From an uncultured bacterium (GTDB taxonomy: Bacteria; Patescibacteriota; Saccharimonadia; Saccharimonadales; Saccharimonadaceae), in assembly GCA_903861015.1 (NCBI GenBank), contig CAIOSL010000064.1, forward strand, positions 1 through 15,251: DNA of 15,251 bases, read 5' to 3'. The notes beneath the pieces are model-generated. The model was given only the letters and a program-made list of their open reading frames with translations. It ran no database searches and was not told where the DNA came from. How positions within the stretch are numbered: position 1 is the stretch's first letter; the number at the start of each line of letters is the position of its first letter. This document shows positions 8,642 to 14,400 of this stretch, one piece after another. The position numbers and the translations under genes are program-made.

Positions 8642-8935
8642 CCTACAGAGAAGAGACGCGCAATAATATATGAGTTAAGAAATAACTTTTTATTCATTAT
8701 ATCTAAATTTGAATCAAAAGCTACGACTACTAATGATGGCTATAATTTAATCGATGACTATATTGGTATGTTCTATGATACTCAGCATTTTATAAACAAT
8801 GACGAAGATGATCCATTGATCACATTCTCAATCAATTACGCAAATGTAATAAGTCACTTTGAACAAGATAAGATGCTTGATTCACTAAAAGTTATAGTAT
8901 CAGTATTGGATAAAATGTTAGTCGATTTACAATAA
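8639..8935 (+). CDS. Probable immunity protein for the RHS C-terminal toxin
   Basis: This 98-residue product, beginning MPTEKRRAIIYELRNN, has no family that I recognise. It is rich in Asp and Glu in its middle and end (for example NNDEDDPL), looks wholly helical and has no signal peptide or membrane segment, so it should be cytoplasmic. Its position directly behind an RHS C-terminal domain, the TAATG overlap and the strong Shine-Dalgarno sequence are what one expects of a cognate immunity protein that binds and blocks the toxin in the producer. The base composition is visibly more AT-rich than that of the RHS body, in keeping with a horizontally exchanged toxin/immunity cassette. The function is inferred from context; no motif proves it. 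Confidence 0.65.
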   Translation: MPTEKRRAIIYELRNNFLFIISKFESKATTTNDGYNLIDDYIGMFYDTQHFINNDEDDPLITFSINYANVISHFEQDKMLDSLKVIVSVLDKMLVDLQ

Positions 8936-8959
8936 TGGCTTTAAATATTTTAACTGCAT

Positions 8960-8993
8960 TGTCAAGCTCCCACTTTCTCGGACACATTGTCTC
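8960..8993 (+). repeat. Solitary IS3-type terminal inverted repeat (relic)
   Basis: These 34 bases begin TGTCAAGCTCCCACTTTCTC and end TTGTCTC. By eye they match the right end of the IS at 9884-11113 at 28 of 34 positions (reverse complement) and the left end at 26 of 34. No transposase follows: DUF2599-like coding sequence starts within a few bases. It is therefore an isolated end left by deletion of a related element. No second end belonging to it was found. Confidence 0.75.
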
Positions 8994-9000
8994 TTTCTAG

Positions 9001-9207
9001 CGTAGCTGGGCTGAGGTAGTAGCAATGCGGCCACAGGCTAACTTGAATAGTATGAAGGATCAGTTCATGTGTCACTGGGATATCGTGAGCATCGATCCTA
9101 TAGGCTTTGGCTCGCAACCTGGCTTTGAGAAAGAATCTTGGAATCTTGATTTTGGTAGACCGGACGTAGGCTATCTTATGACAGTAATGCATCGATGTAA
9201 CCCGTAG
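9001..9207 (+). pseudogene. DUF2599-like C-terminal fragment, copy A
   Basis: An open frame follows the TAG at 8998-9000. It reads SWAEVVAMRPQANLNSMKDQ, then FMCHWDIV, then SWNLDFGRPDVGYLMTV and ends CNP before TAG. The CHWD, WNLD, RPDVGY and terminal CNP motifs match the C-terminus of DUF2599 as I remember that family. Full-length members are secreted and longer, so this piece lacks an N-terminus and signal peptide. Possible starts are ATG 9025 and ATG 9052, but no good Shine-Dalgarno sequence precedes them. The upstream part was probably removed where the IS relic now ends (8993). Relative to copy B it has eight extra codons between the CHWD and WNLD motifs. It could be an orphan effector tip or a simple gene remnant. 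Confidence 0.55.
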
Positions 9208-9220
9208 GAATAACATGAGG

Positions 9221-9226
9221 TATAAT
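9221..9226 (+). promoter_or_regulatory. -10 box of the two-helix membrane-protein gene, leaderless
   Basis: TATAAT stands 7 bases before the ATG at 9234, exactly the spacing seen at the DUF1697 gene (878-883 to 891). No Shine-Dalgarno sequence can fit. A convincing -35 box is not seen. Confidence 0.55.
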
Positions 9227-9233
9227 ATAGAGT

Positions 9234-9530
9234 ATGAGTGGCAACAAGTTGAGCGATACAGTAAGGAGGATTCGCATAGTAGCCGCAATATTGGGCATAT
9301 GCTGCTTGGTGATCTCAGTTGGTATTGGGTATGAAATAAATAGTAGCGGTTTGTATGCGGATGCAACCCATACGCCCGCTGAAATAACTTGGCCGGAAGT
9401 TTTCTGGACGATTTCTGCGATTGTTCTTTTTATTATATCTTTCTTACTTTTTGTGAAAGCACAAAACATAGCCGATGCCTTGAATGATTTACCAAATAAA
9501 GAAAGTAATGGTCATAGTATAGAAAAGTAA
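9234..9530 (+). CDS. Small two-helix membrane protein, possible orphan immunity protein
   Basis: This 98-residue product has two clear membrane helices, at about residues 13-34 (IVAAILGICCLVISVGIGY) and 52-75 (WTISAIVLFIISFLLFV). They are joined by a short polar loop, and a charged tail follows. The basic first 12 residues suggest a cytoplasmic N-terminus. I do not recognise the family. It follows the DUF2599-like fragment by 26 bases, and the same order recurs in copy B (9656-9790 then 9811), so the two may have formed a module. Small membrane immunity proteins guard against periplasmic or membrane-acting toxins, which makes that role possible but unproven. The leaderless -10 box gives it independent expression. 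Confidence 0.6.
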   Translation: MSGNKLSDTVRRIRIVAAILGICCLVISVGIGYEINSSGLYADATHTPAEITWPEVFWTISAIVLFIISFLLFVKAQNIADALNDLPNKESNGHSIEK

Positions 9531-9629
9531 ATTAAAGCTAACCTTGAGAGGTTGTCGGGTCATAAAGTCTACTCCAGAAGCGTAATAGTTCGCGACGTTA
9601 CGGCTCAGATATCTAAGTTTGAAGATTAA
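9531..9629 (+). pseudogene. Open remnant in frame behind the membrane-protein stop
   Basis: Directly after the TAA of the membrane-protein gene, the same frame stays open for 32 codons and reads NLERLSGHKVYSRSVIVRDV followed by TAQISKFED before TAA. It has no start codon or Shine-Dalgarno sequence. It may be the frame-shifted upstream part of DUF2599 copy B, whose frame opens at about 9623, or chance. I could not assign it. Confidence 0.25.
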
Positions 9630-9790
9630 GAGTCTATCCAGCTAACATTAATAAAATGAAGGATCAGTTTATGTGTCACTGGGACTTTGTTAGCGTGCGT
9701 TCGGTAAGTAAATAAAGTTGGAATCTTGATTACGATTCTCCCGATGTAGGTTATTTATCAACCGTACTCCAGTCGTGTAACCCAAGATAA
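9623..9790 (+). pseudogene. DUF2599-like C-terminal fragment, copy B, with in-frame nonsense codon
   Basis: The frame reads RVYPANINKMKDQFMCHWDF, then VSVRSVSK, a TAA stop at 9713-9715, then SWNLDYDSPDVGYLSTVLQS and CNPR before the final TAA. It is clearly a diverged duplicate of copy A: the 39 bases from the shared ATG differ at only five positions. At the stop, copy A has GAA (Glu), so one G-to-T change would explain it. The Arg of the RPDVGY motif is also changed to Ser. The rest of the frame is intact, so inactivation may be recent. Stop-codon recoding is unlikely, because TAA ends many intact genes in this window. Confidence 0.6.
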
Positions 9791-9798
9791 AAGTAAGG

Positions 9799-9804
9799 TA
9801 TCAT
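9799..9804 (+). promoter_or_regulatory. -10-like box ahead of the truncated membrane gene
   Basis: TATCAT lies 6 bases before the ATG at 9811, close to the spacing of the two leaderless promoters elsewhere in the window. It supports the reading of copy B as a parallel module, but the match is weaker. Confidence 0.35.
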
Positions 9805-9810
9805 AGAAAT

Positions 9811-9927
9811 ATGAGAGTAATATTTAATCGCTCAGCATCGTTATCTATACTAGCTACTGTGTTTGGTATGAGCTGGTTCATAATGTCAGGCTCCCAATAT
9901 AATGAACACACTGTCTCATCCAAATGA
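9811..9927 (+). pseudogene. Small membrane-protein gene truncated by the IS
   Basis: The native part is 24 codons (to 9882), beginning MRVIFNRSASLSILATVFGM. It is a basic start followed by a hydrophobic helix, just like the protein at 9234 but not alignable with it in detail. At 9884 the IS left end begins, and the frame runs 14 more codons through the inverted repeat to TGA at 9925. The lost C-terminus is not found on the far side of the IS. It occupies the same place behind DUF2599 copy B as the intact membrane gene does behind copy A. Confidence 0.5.
9884..9917 (+). repeat. IS left terminal inverted repeat (IRL)
   Basis: The repeat begins TGTCAGGCTCCCAATATAAT and ends with CTGTCTC. It pairs with the repeat at 11080-11113; the shared blocks are TGTCA, GCT, CCAA, GAACAC and TGTCTC. 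Confidence 0.88.
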
Positions 9928-9930
9928 CAG

Positions 9931-9951
9931 TATAATCATTAAAATAAGGAG
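9931..9951 (+). promoter_or_regulatory. IS promoter -10 and ribosome binding site for orfA
   Basis: TATAAT (9931-9936) follows a short hairpin-forming pair, CTGTC (9911-9915) and GACAG (9926-9930). AGGAG (9947-9951) stands 9 bases before the orfA ATG. No strong -35 box is seen. The hairpin could limit read-in from outside promoters, but that is a guess. Confidence 0.45.
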
Positions 9952-9960
9952 TAATAACAT

Positions 9961-10218
9961 ATGGCAATCGGTAGACCGACAGACCAACATATTAAAGCTG
10001 AAATAATTACAAAAATTCGTGACGAGGGCATGAGTGTTGTGGCTGCTGCCTCGAACTATGGTGTCAGCAGCAAAACCATCTACACTTGGTTACGAACCGG
10101 TGTTGTCGATGGTAATGCTAATCTAATTCTAGAAAACAACCGCCTTAAAAAAGAAAATGAACAACTTTACAATTTACTAGGTAGAGCCACAGCTGAGCTC
10201 AAACACCCAAAAAAGTAG
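9961..10218 (+). CDS. IS3-family transposase OrfA (DNA-binding subunit)
   Basis: This 85-residue protein begins MAIGRPTDQHIKAEIITKIR. It has a helix-turn-helix at about residues 20-45 (VVAAASNYGVSSKTIYTWLR) and a following leucine-zipper-like coiled coil, LILENNRLKKENEQLYNLLG. This is the standard OrfA layout: the first part recognises the inverted repeats and the second mediates oligomerisation. The last codons are Pro-Lys-Lys on A_AAA_AAG, then TAG, so most ribosomes release OrfA while some shift to make OrfAB. OrfA alone usually acts as a regulator or inhibitor in IS3 elements. ATG 9961 is supported by AGGAG 9 bases upstream. Confidence 0.9.
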   Translation: MAIGRPTDQHIKAEIITKIRDEGMSVVAAASNYGVSSKTIYTWLRTGVVDGNANLILENNRLKKENEQLYNLLGRATAELKHPKK

Positions 10219-10247
10219 CCATCCTGGATGAAGTCGAACCAGGATGG
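10209..10247 (+). promoter_or_regulatory. Programmed -1 frameshift site: slippery heptamer plus stem-loop
   Basis: A_AAA_AAG (10209-10215) sits in the orfA zero frame, directly before its TAG. Three bases later comes a perfect 9-bp stem, CCATCCTGG (10219-10227) and CCAGGATGG (10239-10247), with an 11-base loop. A -1 slip continues in the orfB frame with Val-Ala-Ile-Leu and no stop. This is the classical IS3 signal for making the OrfAB transposase. Confidence 0.9.
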
Positions 10248-11111
10248 CGTCGGCACTTCGCCACCGTCCTGGGTATTGCCAGAACCAGTTACTACTGCCA
10301 ACCTAAGATCCAAAAGCAACTAGATAGTGTAGCTTTAAAGATATTGCAAGCAGCCCATGGTGAGCATCCATACTATGGCGTGCGCCGTTTGGCTCTGCAT
10401 CTTAACTGGAGTCAAAACAAAACCAGACGAATACGCATTCAGGCCGGTATTGTTATACCTACTGCTAGCAAGAAACGCCACAAGGGTTATTCAGATCCGG
10501 CTGAAATAACCGCCCCAGCTAATGCCTTAAAAACATACGCTAGTTTTAGAAACAACAGCCGGCCACAAGATGGTATGAATTACAGTGGCATGACTGAATC
10601 TGGTGGTTGGGTACAGGACTTTACATATCTATGGTTTGACCGTAGTATGCATTACTTAGCGGTTGTCCTGGATCTTAAAACTAGACGAGTGGTTGGTTGG
10701 CAACTTGGCACTCGCCATACGAGCGAGTTGACCCACTCGGCGGTACTCGATGCCTTAAGCAAGTACCCGGCACCAACCATCTTACATAGTGACCAAGGAA
10801 GTGAATATTTAAGCTACCGCCACCAACTACTGTGCCAAAAGATGGAAATACGACTTAGCTGTAGTACTAAAGGCAGCCCATGGCAGAACGGTTTCATGGA
10901 ACGCTTCTTCGGCAGTTTCAAGCTTGAACTTGGCAACCTAAATAAATACCAAGATTTAGCTCAATTACATGAAGCAATCGCCCTGGCTATTTATTACTAC
11001 AATACAAAACGAATCCACAGTGCCTTAAAAATGAGCCCAGCGGCTTACGCCGCTACGCTAAGCAACCAACAGTTTAAGCGAGACAAGGTGTTCGGGAATT
11101 TGGTAGCTTGA
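10215..11111 (+). CDS. IS3-family transposase OrfB (DDE integrase domain), expressed as OrfAB fusion
   Basis: The frame enters from orfA by -1 slippage. It reads VAILDEVEPGWRRHFATVLG and then the HTH_21-type segment HPYYGVRRLALHLNWSQNKT. The catalytic core follows: the first Asp in WVQDFTYLWFDRSMHY, the second in LHSDQGSEYLSYRH and the Glu in WQNGFMERFFGSFKLELGN, at about the usual D-D-35-E spacing. The C-terminal YYNTKRIHSALKMSPAAYA is typical of the family. The stop TGA (11109-11111) lies within the right inverted repeat. No credible independent start with a Shine-Dalgarno sequence is seen (the first in-frame candidate is TTG 10344), so synthesis by frameshift is preferred. The fusion cuts and joins IS ends through a figure-eight or circle intermediate, as known for IS3 elements. 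Confidence 0.93.
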   Translation, partial: VAILDEVEPGWRRHFATVLGIARTSYYCQPKIQKQLDSVALKILQAAHGEHPYYGVRRLALHLNWSQNKTRRIRIQAGIVIPTASKKRHKGYSDPAEITAPANALKTYASFRNNSRPQDGMNYSGMTESGGWVQDFTYLWFDRSMHYLAVVLDLKTRRVVGWQLGTRHTSELTHSAVLDALSKYPAPTILHSDQGSEYLSYRHQLLCQKMEIRLSCSTKGSPWQNGFMERFFGSFKLELGNLNKYQDLAQLHEAIALAIYYYNTKRIHSALKMSPAAYAATLSNQQFKRDKVFGNLVA

Positions 11112-11113
11112 CA
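11080..11113 (-). repeat. IS right terminal inverted repeat (IRR)
   Basis: Read on the minus strand the repeat begins TGTCAAGCTACCAAATTCCC and ends TTGTCTC. It contains the last codons and stop of orfB. It is the nearest relative of the solitary end at 8960-8993. Confidence 0.88.
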
Positions 11114-11232
11114 ATAGGGGTAAAACCAAATCGTTTATACTCATCCGATATAATCGTTTTTATTCTGTCAAACTCCAATTGTTTATCCGGAGTTAATTCC
11201 ATAAACCCCTGTATGACTTTAGTATTCACCAT
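11114..11232 (-). pseudogene. hisS: Histidyl-tRNA synthetase N-terminal fragment, cut by the IS
   Basis: Forty codons from ATG 11232 read MVNTKVIQGFMELTPDKQLE then FDRIKTIISDEYKRFGFTPI, where the IS begins. This is the N-terminus of a class II HisRS: the QGFMEL/P start, the helix, then GFTPI, after which a TP-x-x-E motif is expected. Instead the frame runs into the IS end and stops at 11074-11076. The rest of the gene is absent on the far side of the IS, so this is a dead fragment. Because HisRS is essential, an intact copy must exist elsewhere, or the junction is an assembly artefact. The alternative paralogue HisZ is less likely in an organism of this type. Confidence 0.72.
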
Positions 11233-11249
11233 AGCGCGTATTCACTCCT

Positions 11250-11255
11250 ATTATA
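11250..11255 (-). promoter_or_regulatory. -10 box upstream of the hisS fragment
   Basis: On the minus strand TATAAT (11255 to 11250) is followed by AGGAG and, 17 bases after the -10, by the ATG at 11232. The start site would fall close to or within AGGAG, leaving a very short leader. No clear -35 box is seen. It would now drive antisense transcription into the right end of the IS. Confidence 0.45.
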
Positions 11256-11369
11256 TAAAAGCTCTTATCTATCCGATATAGTACCATACAAGTAACAATT
11301 TTGGGTATTTTGGGATGATTACTACAACCATCTCCTATCGGTTATTCGTTATAATGCAGAATCGAAAAC
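11256..11369. other. Intergenic spacer between hisS fragment and rpoC terminator
   Basis: No reading frame or RNA gene is supported here. It holds upstream sequence of the hisS fragment and a repeated ATCCGATATA-like string (also near 11144). A plus-strand TATAAT at 11350-11355 has no -35 partner or gene to serve. Confidence 0.5.
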
Positions 11370-11395
11370 GGCTGTTAGATTTTCATCTAACAGCC
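11370..11395 (-). terminator. Intrinsic terminator of rpoC
   Basis: A perfect 11-bp stem, GGCTGTTAGAT (11370-11380) and ATCTAACAGCC (11385-11395), lies 23 bases beyond the rpoC stop. On the minus strand the loop is GAAA, a stable GNRA tetraloop, and the stem is followed by GTTTTC. The U tract is short but the hairpin is strong. Plus-strand use is also possible (TGTTT follows). Confidence 0.8.
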
Positions 11396-11418
11396 TGTTT
11401 CCAATTATCCGCGCCCGA

Positions 11419-14400
11419 CTAAATAGCTAGATCGACATTCTCGGCAATATCTTGCTCGAGTTCTTCTTCGTCATCGGTATCCCCGTAACCAGCGGCACCG
11501 GTTCCAACTGGAATCTTGCGGCCGATAATTACGTTCTCTTTTAGACCATGCAACCTGTCAACGCGACCACTGATTGCAGCATTGATCAAAACACGGGTTG
11601 TGTCTTGGAATGACGCAGCCGAGAGGAAGCTGTCTGACCAGATCGAAACCTTGGTGATACCTAGTAGCAGCTGGGTGTAGCTGATTAGGTTCTTGCCGGC
11701 AGCGGCTAGTTCCATATTAGCTTCGACAACTGATGCTTTTGATACGATATCGCCGGCAACAAAGATGCCATCACCTGGATCCTCAACCTGAACGCGGCTA
11801 AACATCTGTCGGACGATGATCTCGAGGTGCTTGTCGGCCACGTCTTGGCCCTGAGCAGCGTAAATACGCAAGATCTCGTTGATGATGTAGCGTTGTGTTG
11901 CTTCGGTACCCTTTAGACGCATCAAATCATGTAGATTCAACGAACCGGTAGTTATACGATCACCGGCTTCGATAACTGCACCTGCAGTTACGACAATTTG
12001 TGAAGTACCTGGGACCTCGTAGCGAACTGGTGATCCGGCATTCGCAGCCAAGACCAAAGTATCGCCAGCAACTTCGATGACACCGTCAAATGGAGCAGTT
12101 AGAGGGCGAGATTCGCCTTCACCGGCTGCAATAACGTCGCCAACCTTGATGTTGCTGCCAGATTTAACAACCACGGTTCGGCCTTCAAGCGCAATGCGCT
12201 CGACATGACCAGCCGATGGCGTAACCTGAACGATATACTTTTTGCCATCTTCCCAAATGTCGACCAAACCAGCAACTTCGCTGATATGCGCCTGACCCTT
12301 TGGTGAACGAGCCTCGAACAACTCTTCAACACGAGGTAGACCCTGGGTAATGTCACCGCCGGCCTCTCCACCCTTGTGGAAGGTTTTTAGAGTCAACTGC
12401 GTACCTGGTTCACCGACTGACTGAGCAGCGATGACGCCAACTGGTTGAGCAGCATTGACCAAGTGACCGGTCGACATATCGATACCATAACTCTTGCGTG
12501 GGATGCCACGAAGATTCTTGGTGGTTAGGACTGATTGAATCTTGACGCTCTTGATACTCTCGTCGGCTTCAATTGCTGACGCGATTTCGCGAGTGATGAT
12601 TTGATCGGCTTCGATATAGCCAGGTATGGCCTCGGCTGTGTAGCGACCAACTAGGCGGTTACCGAAGTTAATCATCGTCAGTTCTGACTCGCTGCGCAAG
12701 ATTGCGAAGCCTTCGTCATCACCTTCGACGCTGTCTTCTACCGTAAAGACGTCTTGTGACACGTCAACCAAACGACGAGTTAGGTAACCAGCGTCAGCAG
12801 TCTTCAAGGCGGTATCGATCAGACCCTTACGAGCACCACGTGTTGCCACGAATTGCTCTAGCGAGCTTAGACCGTCCTTGTAGTTCGAGCGGATTGGCAG
12901 CTCGATTTCGCGGTTATTTGAATCCACCACGATACCGATCATAGCCGACGCCCATTTGACGTTAGAGATATCACCACGAGCACCGGAGTTAACCATGACG
13001 CTGATGCTGGTATCCATGTCGCGCATTTTGGTTTGCAAGAAGTCCGCAATCTTGCGGTCGACTGCGCGCCATGCGGCAATTGTCAAGCTGTAACGCTCTT
13101 CGTCAGTGATCAAACCCTGATCGAATTGTTCAGCGATCAACGCGGTTTTGGCATCGCCCTCAACCACGAATCCACTGATCTCGTCAAACTGAACGTAATC
13201 TTGTTGACCGGTTGATACGGCAGCGACTGTCGCAAATCGGAAGGCCAAACCTTTCATACGGTCGGCAGTTTTGGCGGTTGTGACGGCACCGTAATCATTA
13301 AAGATCTTGGCCAACACACGCTTTAGCTGCTTTTTGTTTTGAACCGAGTTATCGTATGGGAAATCGCTTGGCAAGATCTCGTTAAAGAAGACGCGACCCA
13401 AGGTTGTGTTGCGGATTTCACCCTTAAAGAAGACACGGATTGGGCTTTGCAATTGCAAGTGGCCACCATCATATGCCATCTCGGCTTCGTAAATCGAAGT
13501 GTAGGCTTTGGTTTCTTTGGTCTGAGCACTTGGCTTTTCGTAAGTTAGGTAATAGTTACCCAAGACAACGTCCTGACCAATGTTTAGGACCGGCGCACCA
13601 TCAGCTGGCTTTAGCAAGTTGTTGGTTGCACTCATCAGTTCGCGAGCTTCACGCTGCGCATCATCTGACAGTGGCAAGTGAACTGCCATCTGGTCGCCAT
13701 CGTAGTCGGCGTTAAAGCCGTTGGCGACTAGTGGGTGCAACTGAATTGCCTTGCCTTCAACCAATACTGGTTGGAAAGCCTGGATCGACAAACGGTGCAA
13801 TGACGGCGCACGGTTCAACAGAACGTATTTGCCAACAATTACCGAGTCAAGTGCGTCCCATACCAATGCATCGCCAGATTCGATCAAGCGTGATGCTGAA
13901 CGAATATTGTAAGCGTGCTCGTTGCGGATTAACCAGCTGATAATAAACGGCTTGAATAGTTCAAGCGCCATTTGCTTCGGCAAACCACACTCGTTGATCT
14001 TTAGTTTTGGACCAACCACAATTACTGAGCGGCCCGAGTAGTCAACGCGCTTACCAAGTAGGTTCTGGCGGAAACGACCCTGTTTACCCTTTAGCATATC
14101 ACTGATTGATTTTAGACGGCGACGGCCACCGGTTGCATTAACTGCACGGTTGCCTTTAGCGGCGCTATTGTCGATCAAAGAGTCGACTGCTTCCTGAAGC
14201 ATGCGCATTTCGTTGCGGCGGATAACTTCGGGAGCGTTAAGGCTGATCAGTTTTTTCAAGCGGTTGTTGCGGTTAATGACACGGCGATAAAGATCGTTAA
14301 GGTCACTGGTTGCAAAACGACCACCGGTCAATTGCACCATCGGACGAAGATCTGGTGGGATCACTGGCAAAACAGTCATCGTTAGGCTGCTTGGTTTAAT

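Larger units (their letters stand above)
9884..11113 (+). mobile_element. IS3-family insertion sequence, complete
   Basis: The 1230-bp element has 34-bp imperfect inverted repeats (25 of 34 positions match), overlapping frames orfA and orfB, an A_AAA_AAG frameshift signal and a DDE transposase; all are normal for IS3. Both frames are intact, so it may be active. The flanks are ATAA on the left and ATAG on the right, so there is no exact 3- or 4-base target duplication. The flanking genes are also unrelated fragments: a small membrane gene on the left and hisS on the right. This suggests recombination between two copies, adjacent deletion or an assembly join. The subgroup cannot be fixed by eye. 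Confidence 0.93.

Noticed and set aside
9540..9553. AACCT-TGAG-AGGTT hairpin as terminator of the membrane-protein gene
   Set aside because: It has only five base pairs and no following U tract.
9713..9715. TAA recoded as a sense codon in DUF2599 copy B
   Set aside because: TAA ends several intact genes here (DUF1697, RHS, immunity, membrane protein). Known CPR recoding concerns TGA, which is also used as a stop here (orfB).
11074..11232. Chimeric 52-residue protein formed by the hisS start running into the IS end
   Set aside because: The frame is an accident of the junction; the tail is inverted-repeat sequence and no function is plausible.
11350..11355. Plus-strand TATAAT as promoter of a small RNA ending at the 11370-11395 hairpin
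   Set aside because: No -35 box is found and the transcript would be little more than the hairpin; the hairpin is explained as the rpoC terminator.
13323..13715. Several 60-90 codon open frames within rpoC on both strands
   Set aside because: All lie within the well-supported rpoC frame and show Ser/Arg-rich shadow composition.
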